64,000 nt of DNA from CAYRNY01 sp964425755 (GCA_964425755.1 CAYRNY010000008.1:1-64000), one strand, 5' to 3'. Positions 16,961-26,362 are shown, numbered from the stretch's first letter. The notes: generated by a model from the sequence alone, not told the origin. A program made the numbers and translations.

Positions 16961-17491
16961 ATGCAACGGAGCAAAGAGTCATTGGCGCAGGTTGACGACG
17001 TTGTGATCCGTGCGGTCGAGCCACGGGATGCTGACGCAATTGCCCGCATGTGGCAAGCTTTGACCGATTACCACGTGCGGCTTGATCCGCGTCTGCCGGG
17101 CGCGACACCTGGCGCAGCGGAGCGCTATGCATCGCGGCTTTTGGAACGGCGCGACGACCCGCACACGCGTGCATATGTGGCGGAAGTCGGCGGGCAGGTC
17201 GTCGGTTACGTGCTCGGCACGATCATCGACCTGCACCCGGATCTGTTTGAACATGTCGATTCGGGTTTTATCGCGGATATCTACGTTGACCCGGCATACC
17301 GGCGACTCGGGATCGCGCGCGATCTGGTCGAGACGATCAACGCGTGGTTTGCCGGGCAGGGCGTGCAGCATGTCGAGTGGCAGGTCGCCGCTGCAAATAC
17401 GGTGGGCCTGCGCTTCTGGGAAGCGATCGATGGATTGGCGATCATGGTGCGCATGCGAGCCGAACTAGGAGAAGACGAGGAACAGATGTAA
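16961..17491 (+). CDS. GNAT-family N-acetyltransferase
   Basis: The 176-residue protein starts at the ATG after the T-box terminator; an upstream in-frame ATG lies inside the terminator stem and is unlikely. The acetyl-CoA-binding motif A is DIYVDPAYRRLGIARDLVE (R/Q-x-x-G-x-A). Later NTVGLRFWEAI matches motif B. The substrate is unknown. It is the first gene controlled by the T-box, and its TAA overlaps the ATG of the next gene by one base. An amino-acid or tRNA-related role is possible but only suggested by position. Confidence 0.87.
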   Translation: MQRSKESLAQVDDVVIRAVEPRDADAIARMWQALTDYHVRLDPRLPGATPGAAERYASRLLERRDDPHTRAYVAEVGGQVVGYVLGTIIDLHPDLFEHVDSGFIADIYVDPAYRRLGIARDLVETINAWFAGQGVQHVEWQVAAANTVGLRFWEAIDGLAIMVRMRAELGEDEEQM

Positions 17492-18489
17492 TGTTGCGGT
17501 GGTTATGGGCGTGGTTGGGCGCGGCACGCGCGTGGACATTGGTGATCACGGTAATTGCGGTGATTGTCGGTAGCGTGATCGCGCAGCTGGCTATTGATGA
17601 TGTCGACCGTTGGCTTAGCGTGCAGCTTGCACTGGTTGGGGTGTTGATTGCCGTGTTGGGGATCGTGTTCAGTGGACGTATATCGCCGCAGGCCCGCCGG
17701 CGTCTGTTGATCGCATTGGGGCCGGGGCTGCTACTGATAGCATTGGGCGTGATCTTCCCATCCCTGGCGCTGTTCTTCGGTGGTGCAGGGGTGGGCTGGA
17801 TGCTCATGAGCCAGTTTGTGCTGCGGGGACGGGTACGCATGGAGTATCAAGCGGCAGTCAAACACATGCGCCGGGGGGATTATGACGCCGCGATCGACGT
17901 GATGGGTGATGTCATTTGCGCTGAACCCGAAAACGCGGAACATTACCGTTTTCGCGCTGAGTTGTTCCGTCTGGCCGGAAAGACCGGGCCAGCAGCCGAT
18001 GATTACCAGCGGGTGACCGAACTGGAGCCAGAAGCGACCGCCGGGTATACCGGGCTGGCCGAGATCGCCATGCAGGATGGGAAATACGAGCAAGCCTACG
18101 ACTACGCGCGGCAGGCCGCCCGGCACGATCCGCACGGCTGGATGCCGGTGTACAACCTCGGCATGATCGCAGACCGGCGCGCAGCCCCGGACGACGCGGT
18201 CACGTATCTGGAGCAGGCGCTCGCCCGGCGGATACCGCAAAGCCGCTACCGGTTGATGACGTATTTATGGCTGGCGCGAAACTATCACCGGCTGGGGCGC
18301 ACAGATGACGCGGTGCGCGCTGTTGAGCGAATGCGCAAGGAAAGCGGCGGTCTGCGCGAGTGGGAGATCATCATGCAGAGCAACGACTCCGGCCCCTTGC
18401 ATGAGCTGTTGGCCGGTGATGTCGTGCTGGCCCAGCAGTTGGTCGAGTCGAGCACGCCGCTGGATGTGCTGGCCGCACAGCAGGAGTGA
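17491..18489 (+). CDS. Membrane-anchored TPR protein
   Basis: The protein has 332 residues from the ATG that overlaps the acetyltransferase stop (TAATG). Three or four hydrophobic segments fill residues 15-110 (for example WTLVITVIAVIVGSVIAQLAI and LLIALGPGLLLIALGVIF). From about 120 onward there are tetratricopeptide repeats (AVKHMRRGDYDAAIDVMGDVICAEPENAEHY, PAADDYQRVTELEPE, KYEQAYDYARQAARHDP). TPR arrays bind proteins; the partner is unknown. It lies 129 bases before ileS. The gap contains no second complete T-box and ends with a strong AGGAGGAAGC site. Confidence 0.85.
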   Translation: MLRWLWAWLGAARAWTLVITVIAVIVGSVIAQLAIDDVDRWLSVQLALVGVLIAVLGIVFSGRISPQARRRLLIALGPGLLLIALGVIFPSLALFFGGAGVGWMLMSQFVLRGRVRMEYQAAVKHMRRGDYDAAIDVMGDVICAEPENAEHYRFRAELFRLAGKTGPAADDYQRVTELEPEATAGYTGLAEIAMQDGKYEQAYDYARQAARHDPHGWMPVYNLGMIADRRAAPDDAVTYLEQALARRIPQSRYRLMTYLWLARNYHRLGRTDDAVRAVERMRKESGGLREWEIIMQSNDSGPLHELLAGDVVLAQQLVESSTPLDVLAAQQE

Positions 18490-18618
18490 CGGTCGCCTGT
18501 TCGGAAGTGCGCGGCCTTTGCCGTAAGTGGCTGCCGAACCGACGTGCGATCGGTAGTTGTGGAATTGGTGTTGATGTGCTGAGAACAAGGAATCCGGACC
18601 GCGAAACCAGGAGGAAGC

Positions 18619-21600
18619 ATGTTTAAGCCTGTAGCACCGAAAGTTGATGTCGAAGCCGTGGAACAGGATCAACTCGCATTCTGGCGCGAGCGCGATGTGT
18701 TCCGCCGCTCGATGGCGGAACGTGAACGTGGCCCAAACTATGTCTTTTACGAGGGTCCGCCAACTGCCAATGGACGCCCCGGCACGCATCATGTGCTGGC
18801 GCGTGCGTTCAAGGATATGTTTCCGCGCTACCACACGATGAAGGGCGAGTATGTGCTGCGCAAAGGCGGTTGGGATACGCATGGCTTGCCTGTTGAGATC
18901 GAAGTCGAGAAAGAACTCGGTTTGCAGCATAAGCACGAGGTCGAGGAATACGGTATCGCAGCGTTTAACGAGAAATGCCGCGAAAGCGTGTTCCGGTACA
19001 TCCGTGAATGGGAACGCCTGACCGAGCGCATCGCGTTCTGGGTGGACCTGGATGATGCCTATGTGACGTACAAGAACGAATACATCCAGAGCGTGTGGTG
19101 GATTCTGCGCCGGTTCTGGGATAAGGGCTTGCTGTACCAGGGGTACAAGGTCGTGCCATACTGCGCCCGCTGTGGAACGCCGTTGAGCAGCCACGAGGTT
19201 GCTCAAGGGTATGAAGAAGTCGCTGATCCGAGTGTGTTCGTGCGGTTCGCCGTGAAAGATGAGCCTGGCGTGTATTTCCTGGTCTGGACCACCACGCCCT
19301 GGACTCTGCCCGGCAACGCGGCGCTGGCGGTCAACCGGCGTGAGGATTATGTAATGGTCGAAGGGCCGGCGGCGGGCGGCGAGGGCACCGAACGCCTGAT
19401 CCTGGCGAAAGCGTTGATCGGTAAGGTGCTGGTCAACCCGGAGGCGTATACGATCGTTGAGGAGATGAAGGGCGAAGCGCTGGTCAGCAAGCGTTATGAG
19501 CCGCTGTATACCTTCTTGCCGGTCGAGGAAGACTACGCGTACGTCGTGCATGGCGATTTCGTCAGCATGGAAGATGGCTCCGGCATCGTGCATATCGCGC
19601 CGGCGTTCGGCCAGGACGACATGGAAGTCGGTCGCGAGTACGGGCTGCCCACAATTCTGACGGTCGACGCCGAGGGGCGTTTTGTGGAGGACGTCGAACC
19701 CTGGGCCGGGCACTGGGTCAAGGATGCGGATAAAGATATCAAACGCGAGCTAAAAGAACGCGGCCTGCTCTACAAGGCGGAGCAGTACATCCACAATTAC
19801 CCGTTCTGCTGGCGCTGCCACACGCCATTGCTGTACTACGCCCGCGAAACCTGGTACATCGAAACGACGCGCTATCGCGACAAGATGATCGAACTGAACC
19901 AGACGATCAACTGGGTGCCGGACCACATCAAGAACGGGCGCTTTGGCAACTGGCTGGAAGAACTGCGCGACTGGGCGCTGGGCCGCGAGCGGTTCTGGGG
20001 CACGCCGTTGCCGGTCTGGGTATGCGACAACCCGGACTGCGATCACAAGCACTGCATCGGTGGCGTCGCGGAGCTGGCCGAACTGAGCGGGCAGGACCTC
20101 TCCGACCTGGACTTACACCGTCCGTACGTGGACGAGGTCACGTTTCCATGCACGGCGTGCGGCGGCACGATGCGGCGCGTCCCGGAGCTGATCGACGTGT
20201 GGTTTGACAGCGGCGCGATGGCCGTCGCGCAGTGGGGATATCCCTACTATAACCAGGAAAAGTTCAAGGAGCAGTTCCCCGCCGACTACATCTGCGAGGC
20301 GGTGGACCAGACGCGCGGTTGGTTTTACAGCCAGCACGCGATCGCCGCGATGTTGTTCGAAAGCGTGAACTTCAAGAATTGCATCTCGCTGGGGCATATT
20401 CTGGACGAGAAAGGCCAGAAAATGTCCAAGAGTAAGGGCAATATCATCGAACCCTGGAGCGTGATCGACAAGTACGGCGCGGATGCGTTCCGCTGGTATA
20501 TGTACACTGCCGGCCCGCCCGGAGAACCGCGCCGGTTTTCGGTGGAACTGGTCGGTGATGTGTTCCGCAACTTCTACCTGACGCTGTGGAACGTCTACAG
20601 CTTCTTCACCACCTATGCCGACATCGAAGGGTTTGAGCCGCAACCGGACGCGCTGCCGGTGTCCGAACGTGACGCGCTGGACCGCTGGATTTTGAGCGAA
20701 CTGCATGCGTTGGTACGGGAAGTCACGCAGGCGTATGAGAACTACGACGTGCCCCGCACGACGCGCCCGATCGAGCAATTCGTCGATGCACTGAGTAACT
20801 GGTACCTGCGCCGTTCGCGCCGTCGGTTCTGGCGCACGGATGCCGAAGCCAGCGAAACCAGCAGCCTGTCGGCGTTCCAGACGCTGTATGAAGTGTTGGT
20901 TACCGTCTCCAAACTGCTCGCGCCGACGATGCCGTTTCTGTCCGAGGAGATGTACCGTAATCTGGTGACGAACGCTGATCCTGCCGCGCCGGAGAGCGTG
21001 CACCTGGCGTTCTGGCCGGCGTACGACCCGGCATTGATCGACGAAAAGCTGATGGGTGACATGCGCCTGGTGCAGAAACTTGTCAGTCTGGGCCACGCCG
21101 CGCGTAACGAAGCGGGGATCCGCGTGCGCCAGCCGCTGGCGGAAGCTGTATTTGTGACGCGCTACAGTGCCGAAGCACCGATCGTGACCGAACACGCAGC
21201 GACGATCGCCGAGGAATTGAACGTGAAATCCGTCCGTGTGGTCGAAGCGGCGGACGAGATGGTCGCATACCGGCTCAATCCGTTGCCGCAGGTGTTGGGC
21301 CGCGTGCTGAAGGGGGACTTCCCAAAGGTTCAGCGGGCGCTGCGCGAAGGCGATCGGGCGGACGTCGAACGCTGGGCCAAGACGTTGCTCGAAGGTGACG
21401 CGATCACGGTAACGGTCGATGGCGTGGACTACACCGTCACACCGGAGCAGTGTGAAGTGCTGCGTGATGCTGCAGAAGGATACACGGTAGCTGAAGACTA
21501 CGGTTATCTTGCCGCGCTCTCAACCGGCCTCAGTCCGGAACTGGTGCGCGAAGGGCTGGCACGCGAGTTCGTGCGGCGCGTGCAGACGTTGCGCAAAGAG

Positions 21601-21807
21601 GCCGACTTCGATATCAGCGACCATATTGTGCTGACCTACCAGGCCAGCGAGCGCCTGGCGCAAGCAATCCGGGCGCACCGGGACTACATCGCGAGCGAAA
21701 CGCTGGCCGACGATCTGCGCGAAGCCGCCTCGGAGGATGGCGCGTTCAGCGGCGAATTCGCGTTCGATGACGAAACGGTGACGGTCGCAGTGCGGCGGTT
21801 GCCGTAA
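18619..21807 (+). CDS. ileS: Isoleucyl-tRNA synthetase
   Basis: This 1062-residue class I synthetase charges tRNA-Ile. The HIGH box appears as PGTHH (residues 54-58) after PPTANGR, and KMSKS is intact near residue 603 (GQKMSKSKGN). The editing domain (WTTTPWTLPGNAAL) and the GWDTHGLPVE segment are present. The form of the HIGH region and the length fit the eukaryote-like type 2 IleS group, which in other bacteria is often less sensitive to mupirocin; that property is inference here. AGGAGG precedes the ATG. Expression is probably governed by the T-box at 16665. Confidence 0.96.
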   Translation: MFKPVAPKVDVEAVEQDQLAFWRERDVFRRSMAERERGPNYVFYEGPPTANGRPGTHHVLARAFKDMFPRYHTMKGEYVLRKGGWDTHGLPVEIEVEKELGLQHKHEVEEYGIAAFNEKCRESVFRYIREWERLTERIAFWVDLDDAYVTYKNEYIQSVWWILRRFWDKGLLYQGYKVVPYCARCGTPLSSHEVAQGYEEVADPSVFVRFAVKDEPGVYFLVWTTTPWTLPGNAALAVNRREDYVMVEGPAAGGEGTERLILAKALIGKVLVNPEAYTIVEEMKGEALVSKRYEPLYTFLPVEEDYAYVVHGDFVSMEDGSGIVHIAPAFGQDDMEVGREYGLPTILTVDAEGRFVEDVEPWAGHWVKDADKDIKRELKERGLLYKAEQYIHNYPFCWRCHTPLLYYARETWYIETTRYRDKMIELNQTINWVPDHIKNGRFGNWLEELRDWALGRERFWGTPLPVWVCDNPDCDHKHCIGGVAELAELSGQDLSDLDLHRPYVDEVTFPCTACGGTMRRVPELIDVWFDSGAMAVAQWGYPYYNQEKFKEQFPADYICEAVDQTRGWFYSQHAIAAMLFESVNFKNCISLGHILDEKGQKMSKSKGNIIEPWSVIDKYGADAFRWYMYTAGPPGEPRRFSVELVGDVFRNFYLTLWNVYSFFTTYADIEGFEPQPDALPVSERDALDRWILSELHALVREVTQAYENYDVPRTTRPIEQFVDALSNWYLRRSRRRFWRTDAEASETSSLSAFQTLYEVLVTVSKLLAPTMPFLSEEMYRNLVTNADPAAPESVHLAFWPAYDPALIDEKLMGDMRLVQKLVSLGHAARNEAGIRVRQPLAEAVFVTRYSAEAPIVTEHAATIAEELNVKSVRVVEAADEMVAYRLNPLPQVLGRVLKGDFPKVQRALREGDRADVERWAKTLLEGDAITVTVDGVDYTVTPEQCEVLRDAAEGYTVAEDYGYLAALSTGLSPELVREGLAREFVRRVQTLRKEADFDISDHIVLTYQASERLAQAIRAHRDYIASETLADDLREAASEDGAFSGEFAFDDETVTVAVRRLP

Positions 21808-21819
21808 CCCGATACGGCA

Positions 21820-21845
21820 TAAGGGCGGGACAGCGCCCGCCCTTA
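21820..21845 (+). terminator. Hairpin after ileS, probable terminator
   Basis: A perfect ten-base-pair stem (taagggcggg...cccgccctta) with a six-base loop lies 13 bases after the ileS stop. The T tract is weak (acttctt), so termination efficiency is uncertain. Confidence 0.6.
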
Positions 21846-21929
21846 CTTCTTGCCCGCTAATTGGCTGTCGGCTACAATCATCAACTATGCGAGCGTTTTT
21901 CGAAACTTTGGTGCTATGGGGCTTTGATT

Positions 21930-22289
21930 ATGGTCACGACGAAGGAAGAACTACACGCTGTTCTGCTGAAGTTGCGCGCGACATATCAGACAAAAGTTGA
22001 TATGTGGGAAAACGATGATGCGCTGGATATCACCGGGACAGGGTACAGCAATCACCAGGCAGACGACGCAACAGCGGTTTACGACCAGACCGTGAGCGCG
22101 TCCACGATCAAGGCCATCAAAGCCCGCTTGCGCCAGGTCAACGAAGCGCTCGCCAAGTACGAAAAGGGGACCTATGGCCTGTGCGAGAATTGCGGGCGGG
22201 AAATCGATATCGCGCGGCTGGAGGCGATCCCTTATACACCGCTGTGCCTGCGCTGTGCTGAGGCGCTCGAATATAACGCCGGAGTATAA
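21930..22289 (+). CDS. DksA/TraR-type zinc-finger protein
   Basis: The 119-residue protein starts at MVTTKEELHA; residues upstream in the open frame show no similarity. A helical coiled-coil part (20-90) precedes a C4 zinc finger: CENCGREI, then 17 residues on, CLRC. Such proteins bind the secondary channel of RNA polymerase with ppGpp, or act as general zinc-finger stress proteins. The D/A-type tip residues of true DksA cannot be aligned with certainty. The next gene, lspA, starts 4 bases after the stop, an arrangement seen in many Chloroflexota and Firmicutes. Confidence 0.88.
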   Translation: MVTTKEELHAVLLKLRATYQTKVDMWENDDALDITGTGYSNHQADDATAVYDQTVSASTIKAIKARLRQVNEALAKYEKGTYGLCENCGREIDIARLEAIPYTPLCLRCAEALEYNAGV

Positions 22290-22293
22290 GCGC

Positions 22294-22893
22294 GTGACGA
22301 CTCAGCGCCAGCAGCAATCCGCACCGCACACAACGATCACCCACTGGCTTTTCCTCATAATTATTGCCACATTGGCGATTACCGTCGATCAGGCGAGCAA
22401 AGCCTATGTTGTGGCGCACCTCGATTTGCACGAGTCCTGGATGCCGCTGGACTTCATCGAGCCGGTGTTCAAGTTCACGCACGTACATAACACGGGCGCG
22501 GCGTTTGGTTTGTTCCCGGACGGCGGGACGGTGTTTTTTGTGATCGCGCTGGTCGTTTCGGTGGTGATCGTGTATTACTACCGCAAGCTGCCCGGCCAGG
22601 TGTGGCTGATGCGGCTGGCGTTGGGGCTGCAGTTGGGCGGGGCAGTCAGCAACAACCTGATCGACCGCGTGCGTCTTGGTTACGTGGTGGATTTCTTCAA
22701 TGTGACCTACTGGCCGGTGTTCAACGTCGCGGATAGCTGCATCGTGCTTGGTGTGGCGTTGCTGGCGTTGGAACTGCTGCGCGAGGAGTGGCGCGACGCG
22801 CGAGACAAGGCGGAGCGGCATCAGGCGGCGTTTGGTGCCGAGGAAGTGGATAATAACCTTCCGGAATCTCCAGAGGAGCAGGCGTACGGTTGA
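22294..22893 (+). CDS. lspA: Lipoprotein signal peptidase (signal peptidase II)
   Basis: The 199-residue protein starts at GTG 22294, preceded by GGAG. Four membrane helices are visible. The catalytic aspartates lie in NNLIDRVRLGYVVDFF and FNVADSCIVLG, and HNTGAAFG is the family motif. LspA cleaves the signal peptide of lipid-modified prolipoproteins after diacylglyceryl transfer. Likely substrates in this window are the lipobox proteins of the complex III operon (46719 and 52295). The acidic C-terminal tail of about 30 residues is longer than usual. Confidence 0.94.
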   Translation: MTTQRQQQSAPHTTITHWLFLIIIATLAITVDQASKAYVVAHLDLHESWMPLDFIEPVFKFTHVHNTGAAFGLFPDGGTVFFVIALVVSVVIVYYYRKLPGQVWLMRLALGLQLGGAVSNNLIDRVRLGYVVDFFNVTYWPVFNVADSCIVLGVALLALELLREEWRDARDKAERHQAAFGAEEVDNNLPESPEEQAYG

Positions 22894-22914
22894 ACGACTT
22901 TCCCGTAGATGTGC

Positions 22915-22954
22915 AAGGCAGGCTGGACGCCACGTTCCGCCTGCCTTTTGTTTT
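22915..22954 (+). terminator. Intrinsic terminator after lspA
   Basis: A nine-base-pair stem (aaggcaggc...gcctgcctt) with a 15-base loop is followed by TTGTTTTG. It lies between lspA and the convergent aldo/keto reductase gene and may serve both strands, because AA-rich sequence flanks the other side only weakly. Confidence 0.75.
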
Positions 22955-22976
22955 GTTGGTGCACGGCGCAGTATGT

Positions 22977-23948
22977 CTACCAGGCGTAGGCTTCCGGCGC
23001 AGCGCCGCCGGGACCGGGCCAGATCTCGTCAAGTTTTTCCATCGCGTCGTCGTCGAGCGTGATCGCCAGCGCGCGCAGGCTGCCTTCGAGCTGGTCCAGC
23101 GTGCGCGGCCCGATGATCGGCGCGGTCACGACCGGGTTGTGCAGCATCCAGGCCAGCGCCACGTCCGCTGGCTCTTCGCCTAGCTCAGCGCAGAAGTTCT
23201 CGTATTGCTCCAGTTGCGGGCGTAGCTCTTCGATCCGCTGCTGGACGTGTTCGCTGGTGCGCCGGCCTTCCTCCGCTTTCTTGAGCGCCCCGCCCAACAT
23301 GCCACCGGCCAGCGGGCTCCAGGGGATGACGCCCAGGCCGTAGCTTTCGCACGCCGGCAGCACTTCCAGCTCGATCATGCGCGCGGTCAGGTTGTACAGG
23401 CTTTGCTCGCTGACCAGCCCCATGAAGTGCCGTTCTTTCGCGGTTGCCTGGGCCTGCGCAATGTGCCACCCGGCGAAGTTGCTGCTGCCCACGTAGATGA
23501 CTTTGCCTTCACGGACGAGCTGCTCCATCGCCTGCCAGATCTCTTCCCAGGGGGTGTCGCGGTCGATGTGGTGCATCTGGTACAGGTCGATATGATCTGT
23601 CTGCAGGCGGCGCAGGCTCTCTTCGCAGGCCCGCTTGATGTGATATGCCGACAGGCGCGATTCGTTCGGCCAGTCGCCCATGCGCCCGAAGACTTTGGTC
23701 GCCAGGACGACCTTCTCACGTCGTCCGCCACCCTGGGCCAGCCAGCGCCCGATGATCTGTTCGGTGACGCCTTCCCCCGTCTTGCGGCCATAGACGTTCG
23801 CCGTATCAAAGAAGTTAATCCCAACTTCGAGCGCGCGATCCATGATCGCGTAGCTATCTTCCTCAGTTGTCAGTGGTCCGAAATTCATCGTGCCCAGGCA
23901 CAAGCGGCTGACTTGCAGTCCGGTACGACCTAAATGTGTGTATTGCAT
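22977..23948 (-). CDS. Aldo/keto reductase
   Basis: The 323-residue TIM-barrel oxidoreductase shows the catalytic tetrad Asp (FFDTANVYG), Tyr (the same motif), Lys (VLATKVFG) and His (LYQMHHID). NADPH-binding SNF and GPRTLDQLEGSLRAL segments occur at expected places. The family reduces aldehydes and ketones; sequences starting MQYTHLGRTGLQVSRLCLGTMNFG are common in soil bacteria and have broad specificity. AAGGAG lies six bases before the ATG. It is divergent from hutU; the 172-base gap between them should hold both promoters, but only a TAGAAT-like -10 (24071-24076) was noticed. Confidence 0.93.
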   Translation of the reverse strand: MQYTHLGRTGLQVSRLCLGTMNFGPLTTEEDSYAIMDRALEVGINFFDTANVYGRKTGEGVTEQIIGRWLAQGGGRREKVVLATKVFGRMGDWPNESRLSAYHIKRACEESLRRLQTDHIDLYQMHHIDRDTPWEEIWQAMEQLVREGKVIYVGSSNFAGWHIAQAQATAKERHFMGLVSEQSLYNLTARMIELEVLPACESYGLGVIPWSPLAGGMLGGALKKAEEGRRTSEHVQQRIEELRPQLEQYENFCAELGEEPADVALAWMLHNPVVTAPIIGPRTLDQLEGSLRALAITLDDDAMEKLDEIWPGPGGAAPEAYAW

Positions 23949-24120
23949 GCGTGGCTCCTTGACATATAAGGCATTCTGGTACAGAAAAACACTATGTCGA
24001 TTATCTCAAGCTTACGGCAGCATGCCCACTTCTGACCGGAGTACCGGCTGTCTTTTTGGCCGTGAGATGATAGAATAGCGGGCAAATACTTAACGGGTTT
24101 GACAAATTTTGGAGTGTATC

Positions 24121-25773
24121 ATGTCGCGTGTAATTCGTGCTCCACGGGGAACTAAACTTACCTGCAAGGGCTGGCTGCAAGAAGCGGCCATGCGGATGTT
24201 GATGAACAATCTCGACCCGGATGTAGCGCGCGATCCGGATAACCTGATCGTGTACGGTGGGCGCGGGCGTGCAGCGCGCAACTGGGAAGCGTTTGACGCG
24301 ATCATTAGGACGCTGCGTGAGCTGGAAGATGATGAAACGTTGCTCGTGCAGTCCGGCAAGCCGGTGGCGGTATTCACCACCCATCCTGACGCGCCGCGTG
24401 TGCTGATCGCTAACTCGAATCTCGTCCCTGCCTGGGCCACGCAAGCGCACTTCGACGAACTCGAACGCCAGGGTTTGATGATGTACGGGCAGATGACGGC
24501 GGGATCGTGGATTTATATTGGCACCCAGGGCATCCTGCAGGGGACGTATGAAACGCTCGGATCGCTTGCGCGGCAGGAAGGATGGGGCAGTCTGCGGGGC
24601 AAGCTTGTCCTTACTGCCGGGTTAGGCGAGATGGGCGGGGCGCAGCCGTTGGCGGTCACGATGAATGAGGGAATCGCGTTAGTCGTGGAAGTCGATCCGC
24701 GCATGGCCGAACGGCGGCTGCGCATGCGCTACATCGATGAGGTCACCGATGACCTGGAAGAAGCGCTCCAACGCGTTATGACGGCCAAAGAGGACGAGCA
24801 GCCGTTATCGGTCGGTTTGATCGGCAACGCGGGGGATGTGTTCCCGAGGCTGGTCGATATGGACATCGTGCCGGATGTTGTCACCGATCAAACCTCGGCC
24901 CATGATGCATTATCGTATGTGCCACACGGCATGAGCTTTGACGCGGCGCTGGAACTCAAGCGCCAAAATCCGGACGAGTACCAGCAGCGCGCCCTGCAGA
25001 CGATGGCCGCACACTGCCAGGCGATGTTAGCCTTTCAGCGGCACGGCGCGGTCGTGTTCGATTATGGTAACAACCTGCGCCAGCGTGCGTATGACGCGGG
25101 CGTGACGGACGCCTTCGATTACCCCGGTTTCGTGCCGGCCTATATCCGCCCGCTGTTCTGCGAAGGAAAGGGACCATTCCGTTGGGTTGCCCTTTCCGGC
25201 GATCCGGAGGATATCTACCGCACGGACGAGGCGATCCTGGAGTTGTTCCCGGAAAACGAACACCTGGCACGCTGGATCAGAATGGCGCAGCGTGATGTTG
25301 AATTCCAGGGGCTTCCGGCGCGGATTTGCTGGCTGGGGTACGGCGAGCGCGCGGAGGCTGGACTGAGGTTCAACGAATTGGTCGCTGCCGGAGAGGTCAA
25401 AGCGCCGATCGTGATCGGGCGCGATCATCTGGATTCCGGCTCGGTTGCGTCCCCCAACCGTGAAACAGAAGGCATGCGTGACGGCACGGATGCTGTCTCG
25501 GATTGGGCGATTCTCAACGCGCTGATCAATGCCGTCGGCGGGGCGACATGGGTGAGCTTTCATCACGGCGGTGGTGTGGGAATCGGGTACAGCCAGCACG
25601 CGGGGCAGGTCATTGTGGCGGATGGCACGCCGGGAGCTGCACGCCGTTTGCAGCGCGTGCTGACGACGGACCCGGGACTGGGGATTGCGCGGCATGCCGA
25701 TGCTGGCTACCCGGAAGCCATCGCTGCTGCCCGACGACATGGAATCACGATTCCCATGCTAAAATCCGACTAA
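24121..25773 (+). CDS. hutU: Urocanate hydratase
   Basis: The 550-residue enzyme converts urocanate to imidazolone propionate in histidine breakdown, using NAD as an electrophilic cofactor. Family segments are visible throughout: GTKLTCKGWLQEAAMRMLMNNLDP at the start, LIVYGGRGRAARNW, LTAGLGEMGGAQPLA, GNAGDVFPRLV for NAD binding, and ARICWLGYGERA with the active-site region RDHLDSGSVASPNRETE. TGGAG lies nine bases before the chosen ATG. hutH, hutI and hutG are not nearby, so the rest of the pathway must be elsewhere. Confidence 0.95.
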   Translation: MSRVIRAPRGTKLTCKGWLQEAAMRMLMNNLDPDVARDPDNLIVYGGRGRAARNWEAFDAIIRTLRELEDDETLLVQSGKPVAVFTTHPDAPRVLIANSNLVPAWATQAHFDELERQGLMMYGQMTAGSWIYIGTQGILQGTYETLGSLARQEGWGSLRGKLVLTAGLGEMGGAQPLAVTMNEGIALVVEVDPRMAERRLRMRYIDEVTDDLEEALQRVMTAKEDEQPLSVGLIGNAGDVFPRLVDMDIVPDVVTDQTSAHDALSYVPHGMSFDAALELKRQNPDEYQQRALQTMAAHCQAMLAFQRHGAVVFDYGNNLRQRAYDAGVTDAFDYPGFVPAYIRPLFCEGKGPFRWVALSGDPEDIYRTDEAILELFPENEHLARWIRMAQRDVEFQGLPARICWLGYGERAEAGLRFNELVAAGEVKAPIVIGRDHLDSGSVASPNRETEGMRDGTDAVSDWAILNALINAVGGATWVSFHHGGGVGIGYSQHAGQVIVADGTPGAARRLQRVLTTDPGLGIARHADAGYPEAIAAARRHGITIPMLKSD

Positions 25774-25960
25774 GCTGCACAGGCGCTTAGCGGGCAGATT
25801 ATCACCCGTGCAGGGTGCTTGACAAGCAAAAGTTGTGATGCGCCCTGTTTCGTAAGTTTACTTGCGCATAACCGGCTCGTCCAACTGGCTGGCTGAGCTG
25901 TGTACTTGGTGCGGGATGGGCCGTTTTTTGAGTAGGGCATTTGCGCTGTGGGAGAGGCGA

Positions 25961-26362
25961 ATGGTTAGAGAGTACCGGAGTGAAATTCTTGAGCGAACCC
26001 TTCGCACGTTGCATACGGCTGTTCCCGGTATTATTGCGTCGGTGATCGTCAACATTGATGGATTGCTGGTGTCGGCCTATCCGCCCGGCAACGATGACGA
26101 CTATGCCGAGAATCCCACGAGCAGCCCGCAGGTCGCGGCGATGGCAGCAACATTGACCGGGCTAGCGGAGCGAACGCTGGGCCGGCTGGCACAAGGGGAA
26201 CTCGAACGCCTGCTGATGGAAGGCGAAGAGGGCGTTATGATCGTATATCCGGCAGGCCGGGCGACGCTGGCCGTGCTGGTTGAAAAAGATGTCAAGATGG
26301 GAATGGTATTATACGCTGCGTCGCGCGCCCGCAACGACGTGATGAAAATCTTGGGTAGCTGA
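25961..26362 (+). CDS. Roadblock/LC7 domain protein
   Basis: The 133-residue protein consists of one Roadblock/LC7 fold: an N-terminal helix (LERTLRTLHTAVPGIIASVIVNIDGLLVSAYP), a second helix (AAMAATLTGLAERTLGRL) and a beta sheet (GVMIVYPAGRATLAVLVE). These small proteins dimerise and in bacteria often work with small Ras-like GTPases (MglA/MglB) or as scaffolds. No MglA-type GTPase is adjacent. GGAGAGG six bases upstream decides the start, although the frame is open further upstream. It converges on an FHA-domain gene. Confidence 0.85.
   Translation: MVREYRSEILERTLRTLHTAVPGIIASVIVNIDGLLVSAYPPGNDDDYAENPTSSPQVAAMAATLTGLAERTLGRLAQGELERLLMEGEEGVMIVYPAGRATLAVLVEKDVKMGMVLYAASRARNDVMKILGS

Noticed and set aside
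18594..18603. ccggaccgcg directly before ileS, resembling the end of a T-box
   Set aside because: Only a short match to the ACCGCG part; no T-box bulge, stem I or terminator is visible in the 129-base gap, so I do not call a second leader.
18265..19713. 482-residue open frame on the minus strand
   Set aside because: It lies opposite the TPR gene and the clear ileS coding region, and its translation shows no domain. It results from high GC in the third codon position.
25819..25824. Perfect TTGACA before the Roadblock gene
   Set aside because: No -10 hexamer lies at 15-19 bases, so a promoter cannot be supported.
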